Below are positions 26,917 through 37,728 of a stretch of DNA of 64,000 nt, in pieces. The notes beneath the pieces were generated by a model. The model was not told where the DNA came from. It saw only the letters and a list, made by a program, of their open reading frames with translations, and did not search any database. The stretch is from positions 953,501-1,017,500 of the forward strand of contig NZ_AYTM02000002.1 of NCBI RefSeq assembly GCF_000507185.2, given 5' to 3'. The stretch's first letter is position 1. Each line of letters begins with the position of its first letter. The DNA is from Pseudomonas syringae KCTC 12500 (GTDB taxonomy: Bacteria > Pseudomonadota > Gammaproteobacteria > Pseudomonadales > Pseudomonadaceae). A program made the translations under genes and the position numbers.

Positions 26917-29900
26917 ATGACCGGACAATCGACTATGGGCGCATTTCGGCATTCCGATAGCAAGCAAGAGACGCTATCCGCTGATCGTGAGGATGATCCT
27001 CGTACGCCCAAATATCCGCGTCGCAAGCGATACGGATGGCGGGTGTTCTGGGTCGTGGTGGTGTTGGCAGGGGTTGCATTGGGCGCGGCGGTGGCCGTGG
27101 AGAGCAGAACCTCCAGGCTTCAGGCGCGGGAATTAAGCCGCTTTGCCGCGAGCCTGGGTTATTCAATGCAGCCTGGGCCGAGTCATGACGTGGTGTATCC
27201 CGGTGACGGGCCGTTCGACAGACGCCTGGGCTATTCATCCATGGATGAATTCCTGTCGCGCCTGCTCAAGCGCGATTATGTGATTACGCGCCAGACCCGG
27301 TTTTCCCCGGAACTGCTGCGTTACGTCCGGCATGGTTTTTTCGTGCCTTACGAGGAAAAGACCCAGGCCGGGCTGTCGATCACCGATTGCCGGAACGAGC
27401 CGCTGTACGAGTTCAAGTACCCGCAGCAGTTTTACCCGACCTTTGCTGCCATTCCGCCGATGCTGGTGAACAGCCTGCTGTTTATCGAAAACCGCGACCT
27501 GCTCGATCCGCAGCAGCCCATGGCCAACCCTGCGGTGGACTGGCCACGTTTTGTCAAAGCCGCCTGGTCGCAACTGGCGAAGATGTTTGCCCTCCCCGGC
27601 CAGTCGGCTGGGGGCAGCACGCTGGCTACTCAGCTGGAAAAATACCGTCATTCCCCAGACGGGCTGACGCTGTCGGGTTCGGAAAAGCTGCGGCAGATGA
27701 TTTCCGCCAGCGTTCGCGCCTATCAGCCGGGGACCGAGACACTCGCCGTGCGCCAGCGAGTGGTGCGTGACTACCTGAACAGCGTGCCGCTGTCTGCGGT
27801 GCCGGGGCATGGCGAGGTGCATGGTCTGGCTGAAGGACTGAGGGTATGGTTCGGCGCAGACTTCGCCAAAACCAACGAGATACTGGCGTCGAATCCAGGC
27901 AATAAACAGGCGCTGGCCGACAAGGCGCTGGCGCTGCGTGAAGTGCTCTCACTGGTGATCGCCCAACGTCGTCCGTCGCACTATCTTGCCAAGGGCCGCT
28001 CTGAACTCGCCGAGTTGACCGACAGCCACATTCGCTTGCTGGCCCAGGCCAACGTCATCGACCGACCGCTGGCCGAGGCCGCGCTGGCAGCCCAGGTCAC
28101 CTACCGCGACTGGGCGCAGCAACCGACCCTGCAGCCCATCGAAACCAACAAGGGCATCAGTGTCGCGCGCACTCGCCTGTCGAATCTGCTCAACCGCCCG
28201 CTTTATGACCTGGACCGTCTTGACCTGTCCGCCACCAGCACTCTGCATGGCGAATTGCAGCGCAGCGTCAGCCAGTACCTGCGTGACCTGGCCAACCCTG
28301 AATTTGCGGCAAAGACCGGTTTGATGGGCGAGCGCCTGTTGACCCCGGCCAGCACAACGCAGGTGCGCTACAGCTTCACGCTGTTTGAACGCGGCGTGGA
28401 TGGCTCGCGGGTCAGGGTCCAGACCGACAGCACCGATCAGCCTTTCGACATCAACGAAGGCAGCAAACTGGAGCTGGGCTCGACGGCGAAGATGCGCGTG
28501 CTGACGACGTATCTGGAGATCATCGCCGAGCTGCATGGGCGCTATGCAGGCTTGAGCCCTGCGCAATTGCGCAAAGTCCCTGTCGAGGAACCGGATCGGC
28601 TGACCCGCTGGGCAGTGGATTATCTGCTGATCAACAAGGACCGTGACCTGGCGAAGATGCTTTCGGCCGCACTCGACCGCACCTATTCGGCCAGCCCCGC
28701 AGAAGCGTTCTTCACCGGTGGCGGCATGCACCGTTTCAATAATTTCCGGCGCGAGGACAACGCGCGGATTCCGACCCTGCGCCAGTCGCTGCGTGAGTCG
28801 ATCAACCTGCCGTTCATTCGTCTGATGCGCGATGTCGTGCGCTACAGCACCTATCAGGCGCCCAACAACAGCGCCGAGCTGCTCAAGGATGACGACAACC
28901 CGCGCCGTCAGGAATACCTGGCGCAGTTTGCCGACCGCGAAGGCACGGTATTCCTGCTGCGCTTCTGGAAGCGCTACAAGGAAAAGACCACCCAAGAGCG
29001 ACTCGACACCTTTCTGGACGGCATTCACCCGACGGCTATTCGCCTCGCTGCGGTGCACCGTTATCTGCTGCCGGGCGCTGATCAGGGCACCTTCAATGCG
29101 TTCATCCGCGCCCACCTCGACGAGCCCAGGGCAAGCGCGAAACTCACCGACAAACGTCTTGCCGATCTGTACCAGAGTTACGGTCCGGGCAGTTATGACC
29201 TGCCCGATCAAGGCTACATCGCCCGCGTCCATCCGCTGGAACTGTGGCTGGTGGGCTACCTGCTCAAGCACCCGGAAGCACAGTTCAAGGACGCAGTGGC
29301 CGCCAGCCGTTTCGAGCGTCAGGAAGTCTATGGCTGGCTGTTCAAGAGTCGCCACAAAGGCGCTCGCGACAGCCGGGTGCGGACCATGATGGAGGTCGAA
29401 GCGTTTCTGGACATTGAGCAACGCTGGCAGCGTGTGGGTTATCCGTTCGACCACCTGGTGCCTTCGCTGGCGACGGCTATCGGCAGTTCGGGAGATCGTC
29501 CCGCGGCGCTTGCCGAGCTGATCGGCATCATCCAGAACGATGGGATCCGCCTGCCTGCGGTGCGCATCGACAGTCTGCATTTTGCCGCCGATACGCCTTA
29601 TGACACCCAACTGAGCATCAACCCGGAGCTGGGCAAGCGTGTGTTGCCATCGGAAGTCGCAGCGGCAATGCGCGAGGCCTTGTCGCAAGTGGTGGACGGC
29701 GGCACGGCCAAACGCGTGCAAGGCACTTTCAAGATGCAGGACGGCAGTGTGCTGGCGATGGGTGGCAAGACCGGCACCGGCGACAACAGGATCGAAAGCG
29801 TCGGTGCCGGCGGGCGCATTCTCAGTTCAAGGGCGATCAACCGCACGGCGACTTTTGTGTTTTATATCGGCGACAACCACTTCGGCGCGCTGACGGCGTT

Positions 29901-30054
29901 CGTGCCGGGACGCGCTGCCGAGGGCTTTCGCTTCACCTCGGCGTTGCCGGTGCAGGTGCTCAAAGGCATGGCGCCGATTCTGACGCCGTACCTGGAAAAC
30001 CACGGACAAGCTATGTGCAACGCCCCGCTTGCCGATGCGCCCAAGGGGGTCTGA
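26917..30054 (+). CDS. Class A penicillin-binding-protein-like transglycosylase/transpeptidase
   Basis: A 1045-residue type II membrane protein: a basic N-tail, one span (about residues 45-64), then a family-51 glycosyltransferase. The glutamate is E191 in LLFIENRDLL, and GGSTLATQLEKYRH starts near 232. The transpeptidase-like part has STAK (S522) and KTGTGD (K951). These two motifs are some 430 residues apart, much more than in ordinary class A PBPs, so a large insertion is present. It should polymerise glycan in the periplasm; the transpeptidase activity is less certain. An in-frame ATG at 26935 is an alternative start; neither has a good ribosome-binding site. Confidence 0.88.
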   Translation: MTGQSTMGAFRHSDSKQETLSADREDDPRTPKYPRRKRYGWRVFWVVVVLAGVALGAAVAVESRTSRLQARELSRFAASLGYSMQPGPSHDVVYPGDGPFDRRLGYSSMDEFLSRLLKRDYVITRQTRFSPELLRYVRHGFFVPYEEKTQAGLSITDCRNEPLYEFKYPQQFYPTFAAIPPMLVNSLLFIENRDLLDPQQPMANPAVDWPRFVKAAWSQLAKMFALPGQSAGGSTLATQLEKYRHSPDGLTLSGSEKLRQMISASVRAYQPGTETLAVRQRVVRDYLNSVPLSAVPGHGEVHGLAEGLRVWFGADFAKTNEILASNPGNKQALADKALALREVLSLVIAQRRPSHYLAKGRSELAELTDSHIRLLAQANVIDRPLAEAALAAQVTYRDWAQQPTLQPIETNKGISVARTRLSNLLNRPLYDLDRLDLSATSTLHGELQRSVSQYLRDLANPEFAAKTGLMGERLLTPASTTQVRYSFTLFERGVDGSRVRVQTDSTDQPFDINEGSKLELGSTAKMRVLTTYLEIIAELHGRYAGLSPAQLRKVPVEEPDRLTRWAVDYLLINKDRDLAKMLSAALDRTYSASPAEAFFTGGGMHRFNNFRREDNARIPTLRQSLRESINLPFIRLMRDVVRYSTYQAPNNSAELLKDDDNPRRQEYLAQFADREGTVFLLRFWKRYKEKTTQERLDTFLDGIHPTAIRLAAVHRYLLPGADQGTFNAFIRAHLDEPRASAKLTDKRLADLYQSYGPGSYDLPDQGYIARVHPLELWLVGYLLKHPEAQFKDAVAASRFERQEVYGWLFKSRHKGARDSRVRTMMEVEAFLDIEQRWQRVGYPFDHLVPSLATAIGSSGDRPAALAELIGIIQNDGIRLPAVRIDSLHFAADTPYDTQLSINPELGKRVLPSEVAAAMREALSQVVDGGTAKRVQGTFKMQDGSVLAMGGKTGTGDNRIESVGAGGRILSSRAINRTATFVFYIGDNHFGALTAFVPGRAAEGFRFTSALPVQVLKGMAPILTPYLENHGQAMCNAPLADAPKGV

Positions 30055-30094
30055 CCGGCAATGACCGCTCGTCTGCCAGCTCTGTGATTACAAT

Positions 30095-30117
30095 AAGATA
30101 TATCTTAAGTTATATCT
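30095..30117. promoter_or_regulatory. Palindromic operator of the PadR-type regulator
   Basis: AAGATATATCTT (30095-30106) is a perfect 12-bp palindrome, and AGATATA (30096-30102) pairs with TATATCT (30111-30117). The AT-rich site lies 25-47 bases before the regulator start and is probably the autoregulatory operator. Confidence 0.65.
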
Positions 30118-30141
30118 AACTTGTAACCAGAGAGCAAAAAC

Positions 30142-30732
30142 ATGCGTGAAGATAAACACCCACCCCACCACCGTCCGCCGCATCTTCGTGAAGCAGGTAA
30201 AGATCGCGACGGTTTTGAAAAACGCCCAGGCCGCGAACGCGGTGGACGTGGCCCTCGGGTTTTCGCCCCTGGCGATCTGAAATTGCTGTTGCTGGCGTTG
30301 ATCGCCGAACAGCCTGCCCACGGTTACGACCTGATCCGCAAGATCGAAGGTCTGTTCGAGGGTGCGTACTGCCCCAGCCCCGGCGTGATCTACCCCACCC
30401 TGACGTTCCTTGAAGAAAGCGAAATGGTGGTCGGCGATGCACAGGCCGGCAAGAAGCTCTACACCGTCACCGATGCGGGTCGCCAATCCTTGGAAGATCA
30501 GGCCGTGGCACTGGAAGGTGTGCGCATGCGCATCGATGTCAGCAAGCGCTCATTGCGCGGCCATGATCGTCCGCCGGAAATCCATGAAGCGGTGCACAAT
30601 CTGCGCCACGCGCTGCAGATGCACCATGGCCGCTGGAGTCCGGAAGAGATTCTGCGCGTCAGCGAACTACTCAATAGCACGGCCAAGGCTGTCGTCGATG
30701 GGCCTCAACCTGCCTCAGAGGAGTCGGTATGA
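30142..30732 (+). CDS. yqjI: PadR-family metal-responsive repressor, YqjI-like
   Basis: A 196-residue PadR winged-helix regulator (DLKLLLLALIAEQPAHGYDLIRKIEG, SPGVIYPTLTFLEE). It has a His-rich N-terminal extension (HPPHHRPPHLREAG). In E. coli, YqjI carries a similar metal-binding extension, responds to nickel or iron and represses the ferric reductase gene yqjH. Here the yqjH homologue follows with a four-base overlap, so regulator and target form one operon. The palindrome at 30095-30117 is the likely binding site. The metal specificity is inferred from the family. Confidence 0.88.
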   Translation: MREDKHPPHHRPPHLREAGKDRDGFEKRPGRERGGRGPRVFAPGDLKLLLLALIAEQPAHGYDLIRKIEGLFEGAYCPSPGVIYPTLTFLEESEMVVGDAQAGKKLYTVTDAGRQSLEDQAVALEGVRMRIDVSKRSLRGHDRPPEIHEAVHNLRHALQMHHGRWSPEEILRVSELLNSTAKAVVDGPQPASEESV

Positions 30733-31496
30733 ATTCGCCCCAGTCAATCCATCGCGTCATGCATGAAATCAAGCGACGCAAGCTGCGGGTGGTGAGGGTC
30801 ACGGAACTGACGCCCCTGATGCGCCGCATTACCTTGCAGGGCCCGGAGCTGGCGGGTTTCATCAGCCTGGGCACCGACGACCACGTCAAACTGTTCTTCC
30901 CGCAAACGGCAGAAGAACAGGCAGCCTTGGAAAACCTCAACCCTGCCGGCGACAAGGACACGCCGCGACCGCCGATGCGCGATTACACGCCGCGTCGCTA
31001 CGACGAAAAAACCGGGGAACTGGATATCGATTTCGTTCTGCACGGCGAAGGCCCGGCGGCCACCTGGGCCGCTCAGGCAGCGCCCGGGCAATTTCTGCAC
31101 ATCGCAGGGCCGAAGGGTTCGATGGTGGTGCCGGACATGTTCGACAGCTACCTGCTGATCGGCGACGAAACAGCCATTCCCGCCATCGCCCGACGCCTCG
31201 AATCGCTGCCCGCCAACCGTGCTGCGCTGGTGGTGGTCGAAGTGGCCAACCCGCAGGAACAGCAGGTGTTCGATAGCGCCGCGCAGGTCGACTTGATCTG
31301 GATCGTACGCGGCGAACAGAATCTGCTGGACGTCACGCGTCGCCTGGAGATGCCCGAGGGCAAGCTGTACGCCTGGGTCGCGACTGAATCCGCGCTGTCA
31401 CGCAAGCTACGTCGTGTGCTGCTCGACGAGTTCGGCCTGGAAGAAGACTTCGTCAAGGCCGCCGGTTACTGGAAGCTGGACAGCACTGCAGAATGA
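30729..31496 (+). CDS. yqjH: Siderophore-interacting protein / ferric-chelate reductase, YqjH-like
   Basis: A 255-residue flavoprotein of the siderophore-interacting family. The FAD-binding barrel contains RDYTPRRYD, and the nicotinamide half contains LLIGDETAIPAIARRLESLP. It ends KAAGYWKLDSTAE, a family-typical close (GYW). It reduces Fe(III)-siderophores with NADPH to release iron in the cytoplasm. The ATGA overlap with the repressor gene indicates coupled expression. Confidence 0.93.
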   Translation: MNSPQSIHRVMHEIKRRKLRVVRVTELTPLMRRITLQGPELAGFISLGTDDHVKLFFPQTAEEQAALENLNPAGDKDTPRPPMRDYTPRRYDEKTGELDIDFVLHGEGPAATWAAQAAPGQFLHIAGPKGSMVVPDMFDSYLLIGDETAIPAIARRLESLPANRAALVVVEVANPQEQQVFDSAAQVDLIWIVRGEQNLLDVTRRLEMPEGKLYAWVATESALSRKLRRVLLDEFGLEEDFVKAAGYWKLDSTAE

Positions 31497-31511
31497 GCAG
31501 GACCGGGCGAC

Positions 31512-32171
31512 TCACCGCGAACGACGAGACGCCCGTTTATCGACTCCCAGCAGCACCAATGCGATCAGCACGAAACCCAGCAGCACGCCCAGCGCGTTGA
31601 TGAATGCCTTCGGAAAACCGAGCGTGCCGACATCGATGAACGGGTACAGGTAATCACCGAACATGTGGCCACGCAGCAGGACATAGGCGAAGTAGACAAG
31701 CGGATAGATCGCCCAGAGCGGTATATGGCTCAGACGCAGCGTGCCCTTGGGCACGTACAACCACCAATAAAGCACGAACGCCAGCGGCATTATGTCGTGC
31801 AGCAGTTCATCGGCCACCCACTGCCAGCCTTCCGGGTGCCACAAGTGGCGCAACAGGATGTTGTAGGCGATGCCCACCAGCGCAATGCTCACCGCAATGC
31901 CGCCACACACGACTGGATGGCGGAAGAACCGGTGGCCTGCCGACTGCTGTGTCGTCAGCGCGCAACTCAGCGCGACCGCTACAAGCATGTTGGTCAGTAC
32001 AGTGAAGAAACTTGAAAACCGTACCAGCCCGCCCAGCAGACTGGCGTGATCGGAATAACGGCCAATCAGGATCAGGTAAAGCTGAATCACCAGTCCAGAC
32101 CAGCCGAGGCAAGCGGCCACGAGGGCGTAATAGCGCTGTCCCTGCGCAGGTTGTAGATGTTCGCTGAGCAT
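31512..32171 (-). CDS. Pr6Pr-family membrane protein
   Basis: A 219-residue protein with six hydrophobic spans and short loops, matching the Pr6Pr (FAR-17a/AIG1-like) family: RFSSFFTVLTNMLVAVAL, LRHLWHPEGWQWVADELLHDIMPL and a C-terminal YPFIDVGTLG segment. Family members have no settled role in bacteria. The ATG at 32171 is chosen for an AAGGA about 9 bases before it. It converges with yqjH and follows the VF530-type gene on the same strand. Confidence 0.85.
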   Translation of the reverse strand: MLSEHLQPAQGQRYYALVAACLGWSGLVIQLYLILIGRYSDHASLLGGLVRFSSFFTVLTNMLVAVALSCALTTQQSAGHRFFRHPVVCGGIAVSIALVGIAYNILLRHLWHPEGWQWVADELLHDIMPLAFVLYWWLYVPKGTLRLSHIPLWAIYPLVYFAYVLLRGHMFGDYLYPFIDVGTLGFPKAFINALGVLLGFVLIALVLLGVDKRASRRSR

Positions 32172-32224
32172 CAATCGGTATCCTTGAGTGCCGGCCTCCA
32201 TGCCGAGCTATTCTGGCGAGCCTG

Positions 32225-32452
32225 TTACCAGCCCTTGCTGCGATGCAATTTCACATACAGCGCTTCGATCTTTTCCCGCGCCCAAGGGGTCTTGCGCAGG
32301 AAGGTCAGACTGGACTTGATGCTCGGATCGCTTTTGAAGCAGCGAATATCGACGCGCTCGGCAAGGCCGGACCATTCGTAATGTTCGACCAGCGCCCTGA
32401 GGATCTGCTCCAGCGTGACGCCGTGCAATGGGTCGGAGTTGGGTGTTGTCAT
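32225..32452 (-). CDS. VF530-type small protein (DUF2132)
   Basis: A 75-residue protein, [20 protein letters not shown] then [16 protein letters not shown] with [26 protein letters not shown], matching the VF530/DUF2132 family of small helical proteins proposed to bind DNA. The start at 32452 is the family start; a longer frame to 32593 adds non-conserved sequence. It lies 53 bases before the Pr6Pr gene and may be co-transcribed. Confidence 0.88.
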   Translation of the reverse strand: MTTPNSDPLHGVTLEQILRALVEHYEWSGLAERVDIRCFKSDPSIKSSLTFLRKTPWAREKIEALYVKLHRSKGW

Positions 32453-32893
32453 GATGAGCCTTGCAACGGATGAAGAGGAGACGAACCTGAACGGATCTCT
32501 GGAGTAAGCAGGTACTTCCCGAAAGTCTGCCATTGTAAGCCCCACGCCTTGATAAAACACCGTCGACCTGCAGCACTGTTGCCGGCCTCGCAATGATCCA
32601 TGTCAGGTTTTTCGCTTTTAGAAAAATTGTTAGCGCCCTATCATTGCCGGGTTAAGGATTGAAGATTCCCCCTTCTGCAGATGTTCCTTCGGACAAAAGC
32701 CTATGCACGAATTCGGGCGGTGATGGTCTACGACTCAATGACCGCGACGACCAAACGTGCAACCGCGCTCTGCCTGACGGTTTAATTCCACCGTCGGCGA
32801 TTCGTCTCAACAAGCAGCTTCAAGGAATGGCGCCAAGGCAGGCGATGCTTAAAACAAGATGTCAATTACTTACTTCTCGCGGAGATTCGCATT
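32453..32893. other. Gene-free stretch upstream of gcd
   Basis: This 441-base gap separates the divergent VF530 gene and gcd. I see no credible coding sequence, riboswitch or strong palindrome. AT-rich sequence around 32607-32645 (TTTTTCGCTTTTAGAAAAATTG, given here in parts as TTTTTCGC and TTTTAGAAAAATTG) may hold the gcd promoter, leaving a leader of roughly 250 bases. Confidence 0.35.
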
Positions 32894-35317
32894 ATGAGCA
32901 CTGACGGTGCTTCAAATAGAAATCGCCTGTTACCGACCCTGCTCGGGCTGGTGATCCTGTTGATGGGGCTGGCCTTGCTGGTCGGTGGTGCCCGACTGCT
33001 GCAACTGGATGGCTCGCTGTATTACCTGCTGGCCGGTATCGGCTTCGCCGTAACTGGCGTGCTGCTGATCACGGGTCGTGCGGCTGCGCTGGGCCTTTAT
33101 GCACTGCTGCTGTTCGCGAGCACCGTGTGGTCGTTGTGGGAAGTCGGCCTTGATTGGTGGCAATTGGTGCCACGCCTGGCGCTGTGGTTCGCACTGGGTA
33201 TCGTGTTGCTGCTGCCATGGTTCCGCAAGCCGCTGCTGCGCAACGGTCCGGCACGCATGGGCACCGGTGCACTGAGCATCGCTGTGGTGCTGGCCGGCCT
33301 GACCGCGCTGGCAAGCCAGTTCACCAACCCGGGCCGTATCGAAGGCCAGCTGGACCGCGAGACGGCTGGCACGACCAACACCGCCCCGGCCATGCCTGAC
33401 GGCGACTGGCAGTCCTACGGCCGCACCGCCTTCGGTGACCGCTACTCGCCACTGGCGCAGATCACGCCGGAAAACGTCAACAAGCTGGAGCCGGCCTGGA
33501 CCTATCGCACCGGTGACATTCCGGGGCCGAATGACCCGGGTGAAACCACTGCCGAGAACACCCCGCTCAAGGTCAACGGCATGCTCTACGTGTGCACGCC
33601 GCACAGTCAGGTGATCGCACTTGACCCGGATTCGGGCAAGGAAATCTGGCGCTTCGACCCGAAGCTCAGCACTCAGAACGCTGCCAACTTCAAGGGTTGG
33701 GCGCACATGACCTGCCGTGGCGTCACCTATCATGACGACGCTGCCTACGCCGCCAGTGCCCCGGCGCAAAGCCCGACGGTCCCGGCTGCTGACGGTACTG
33801 CCACTGCCAGTGCTGCCTGCCCGCGCAGAATCTTCCTGCCGACTGCCGACACTCGTCTGATCGCGCTGAACGCCGACACCGGCAAGATGTGCGAAGACTT
33901 CGGCAACAAGGGTTCGGTCGACCTGACCGCCAACATGGGCACCTTCGCTCCGGGCGGCTACTACTCCACGTCGCCACCCGCGGTCACCAAGGACCTGGTG
34001 ATTATCGGTGGTCACGTTACTGACAACGTCTCCATGGACGAGCCGTCCGGCGTGATCCGTGCCTATGACGTGCACACCGGCCGTCTGGTGTGGAACTGGG
34101 ACAGCGGCAATCCGGAAGAGACTGCGCCGATTGCCGAAGGCAAGATCTACACGCGCAACTCGCCGAACATGTGGTCCATGTTCAGCGTCGATGAAAAGCT
34201 CGGCTTGATCTACCTGCCGATGGGCAACCAGACGCCGGACCAGTGGGGCGGCGACCGTACGCCAGAGTCCGAGAAGTACAGCGCGGGCCTAGTTGCACTG
34301 GACATCGCGACCGGTCGTGTACGCTGGGACTTCCAGTTCACTCACCATGACCTGTGGGACATGGACGTCGGTGGTCAGCCGACGCTGCTGGACATGAAAA
34401 CAGCCGATGGCGTCAAGCCTGCAGTGCTGGCATCGACCAAGCAGGGCAGCATCTACGTGCTGGATCGCAGCACCGGCAAACCGATCGTGCCGATCAATGA
34501 AGTACCGGTTCCGCAAGGTGCTGTCGCTGGCGATCACACCTCGCCAACCCAGCCCAAGTCCGACCTGAACTTCATGCCGCCGCCGCTCAAGGAGCGCGAC
34601 ATGTGGGGCGTGACGCCGTTTGACCAGATGATGTGCCGGATCGACTTCAAGTCGCTGCGCTACGATGGTCCGTTCACGCCACCTTCGCTGCAAGGTTCGA
34701 TCGTTTATCCGGGTAACTTCGGTGTGTTCGACTGGGGCGGTATTTCCGTCGACCCGGTGCGTCAGATCGCCTTCGTCAATCCTAACTACATGGCTTTCCG
34801 TTCGAAGCTGGTACCGTCTGCCGAAGTTGAAGGCGGCCCGGGTCGCAAGAGCGAAACCGAAGGCGTACAGCCGAACAAGGGCGCGCCTTATGGTGTGATC
34901 CTGGAAGCACTGCTGTCGCCGATGGGCCTGCCTTGCCAGGCGCCAGCATGGGGTTACGTAGCGGCGGTCGACCTGACCACGCAAAAAACCATCTGGATGC
35001 ACAAGAACGGCACTGTACGCGACAGCTCGCCGATCCCGCTCCCGCTGACCATGGGTGTTCCAAGTCTGGGTGGTACGTTCACCACCGCCAGCGGCCTGGC
35101 GTTCATGAGCGCTACGCTTGACCAGTACCTGCGTGCTTATGACGTGCGTAACGGCAAGCAGTTGTGGGAAGCCCGCCTGCCAGCAGGTGCGCAAACCACC
35201 CCGATGACCTACACCGGCAAGGACGGTCAGCAATACGTGCTGGTCGTTGCGGGCGGTCACGGCTCACTGGGCACCAAACAGGGTGACTACGTGATGGCGT
35301 TCAAACTGCCGAAGTAA
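32894..35317 (+). CDS. gcd: Membrane-bound PQQ-dependent glucose dehydrogenase
   Basis: An 807-residue quinoprotein that oxidises glucose to gluconate in the periplasm and passes electrons to ubiquinone. Five N-terminal membrane spans (about residues 12-140) precede the eight-bladed PQQ propeller (DWQSYGRTAFGDRYSPL, NPGE-type W motifs, QFTHHDLWDMDVGGQP). It ends YVMAFKLPK. A GCGGAGA ribosome-binding region lies just before the ATG. It is single and ends in a strong terminator. Confidence 0.97.
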   Translation: MSTDGASNRNRLLPTLLGLVILLMGLALLVGGARLLQLDGSLYYLLAGIGFAVTGVLLITGRAAALGLYALLLFASTVWSLWEVGLDWWQLVPRLALWFALGIVLLLPWFRKPLLRNGPARMGTGALSIAVVLAGLTALASQFTNPGRIEGQLDRETAGTTNTAPAMPDGDWQSYGRTAFGDRYSPLAQITPENVNKLEPAWTYRTGDIPGPNDPGETTAENTPLKVNGMLYVCTPHSQVIALDPDSGKEIWRFDPKLSTQNAANFKGWAHMTCRGVTYHDDAAYAASAPAQSPTVPAADGTATASAACPRRIFLPTADTRLIALNADTGKMCEDFGNKGSVDLTANMGTFAPGGYYSTSPPAVTKDLVIIGGHVTDNVSMDEPSGVIRAYDVHTGRLVWNWDSGNPEETAPIAEGKIYTRNSPNMWSMFSVDEKLGLIYLPMGNQTPDQWGGDRTPESEKYSAGLVALDIATGRVRWDFQFTHHDLWDMDVGGQPTLLDMKTADGVKPAVLASTKQGSIYVLDRSTGKPIVPINEVPVPQGAVAGDHTSPTQPKSDLNFMPPPLKERDMWGVTPFDQMMCRIDFKSLRYDGPFTPPSLQGSIVYPGNFGVFDWGGISVDPVRQIAFVNPNYMAFRSKLVPSAEVEGGPGRKSETEGVQPNKGAPYGVILEALLSPMGLPCQAPAWGYVAAVDLTTQKTIWMHKNGTVRDSSPIPLPLTMGVPSLGGTFTTASGLAFMSATLDQYLRAYDVRNGKQLWEARLPAGAQTTPMTYTGKDGQQYVLVVAGGHGSLGTKQGDYVMAFKLPK

Positions 35318-35340
35318 GGCGTTGCTGAGGTCAATGAAAA

Positions 35341-35370
35341 GCGGCTACCGAGAGGTAGCCGCTTTTTTTT
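35341..35370 (+). terminator. Rho-independent terminator of gcd
   Basis: GCGGCTACC pairs with GGTAGCCGC (sharing a short GAGA loop) at 35341-35362, followed by eight Ts to 35370. It lies 23 bases after the gcd stop. Confidence 0.92.
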
Positions 35371-35443
35371 GTCGCCACTGAAGCCGGATCCCGGTTGATC
35401 TAGTTACCGGGCAGGGCTGCGGATCTGTGAGCGCTGCCAGACG

Positions 35444-35497
35444 ATTATCGTTCCTTACGCTCCAGCGTGTGAACGCCGTTCTGGACGCTCTGCGTCC
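35444..35497 (+). repeat. Single copy of the GGACGC family repeat
   Basis: ATTATCGTTCCTTACGCTCCAG begins the element (split here as ATTATCGTTCC and TTACGCTCCAG) and GTTCTGGACGCTCTGCGTCC ends it, identical over 20 bases to copies ending at 8131 and 51967. It has no facing partner. It lies between the gcd terminator and the end of the solute-binding-protein gene. Confidence 0.8.
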
Positions 35498-35527
35498 TCT
35501 CTTGAGGGCTTCTATCAGTGCGAATGA

Positions 35528-36720
35528 CTAGCGCGCTTTGGCGCTGCTTTTGTCACTGGCGCGCAGGATGTCGTTCCAGCGGCGGACCAGGTAGTTGTGC
35601 TCGTTCATGACCGAGTTCCACACGGCAATATGGCCCATGCGTTCTTCGTAAGCGCCGCCGTCACGGACTTCCCCGGCGTCGATCAGCGGCAAGCCGTCGC
35701 TGCCGAGCAGTTGTTCGCGGGCAGGCAGGCCGGCGTACCAGTAATCCCATTCGGCAGCGCTGAGGTGATCACGGCTGCGTGCCGGATTACCGATGTAATA
35801 GCCCTGCCGCGCCATCACTGCGCCGGGCCAGCCCGACAGCCACCAGTTCAGGTACGCATAGGCCGCATCCAGCACCGGCCCCTTGGCGTGGCGTGACAGG
35901 GAAAGCCCGCCAAACCAGCCGCGATAGCCCTCTTTGGGCACCGCGACGCGATACTTCACACCGGCACGGTGCAGCCTGACCAGGGTCGGTGACCAGAGGC
36001 TCTGAATGTCGATGTCAGGGCTGAGCATCAGTTCGGCGGCTTCTTCGTCGCCTGACCAGAACGCAGCAAAATGCCCTTGCTGCTGTTTACGCACCAGCAC
36101 ATCAGCGAGCCGATCGATCTCTTCGATGCTCATGTTGCCGATGTCCTTGAAGCTCGCCAGCCCTGCCCCCTGCACCGCCAGCGCGGCATCCAGTGCGCCG
36201 ATGGCCGCGTCACTCTGCAAGGCGATGCGCCCGCCCCAGACAGGGTCGAGTAACCATCCCCAGCTTTCGTCCGCAGAGCTCAAGCCCTCCGGCAAGCGCT
36301 CGGGGCGATAGGCGAAGCTGTCGGCGTTATGGGTCAGCGGCAGCATGCTGATGCGCTCGGTCACCGCGCTGCCCAGGCTGCCATCGTGCTGCACGAACAA
36401 ACGCTCGCTCGGCACACTGCCGCTGCCTGGCTGGTCGGTAGGCCGCAGCCGGCCCTGCTTGGGCAAGTCGTTGATTTCGTGCCACAGCGCAATGCGCCGC
36501 GTGTCGATGGGTTGAATCGCCCGGGCTGGCCAGACGAAATCGACGTTATGAAACCACTGGTCGTAGAGGTCGTAGCTGTCTGGTTGCATGACCGCGATAC
36601 GTTGCGCGGTTTGCACGTCATGAATCTGGTAGACCAGTTTGATCCCCAGTTCCTGCTCGGCCCGCTCACGCAAAGACTCCAGCAGGGTCACGGAGGTGCC
36701 CAGTACGCGCAAGGTGATGG

Positions 36721-36724
<4 letters not shown>
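35528..36724 (-). CDS. ABC-type solute-binding protein lacking a signal peptide
   Basis: A 398-residue protein of the extracellular family-1/PotD-like class: LGIKLVYQIHDVQTAQRIAV, SYDLYDQWFHNVDFVWPARAIQPID, a NADSFAYRPERL loop and GVKYRVAVPKEGYRGWFGG. Periplasmic binding proteins carry a leader, but this one starts directly MTITLRVLGTSVTLLESL, with no hydrophobic core. The start overlaps the upstream CobW gene by four bases, fixing it. No permease or ATPase is in the cluster. It may work in the cytoplasm as a ligand binder, or the leader has been lost. It is the last gene of the leftward cluster. Confidence 0.85.

Positions 36725-37724
<1,000 letters not shown>

Positions 37725-37728
<4 letters not shown>

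Noticed and set aside
27949..29721. 590-codon open frame antisense to the PBP gene
   Set aside because: Shadow frame; the sense frame has signature motifs throughout.
32659..32904. 81-codon frame before gcd
   Set aside because: No ribosome-binding site, no recognisable pattern, and its end runs into the gcd start.
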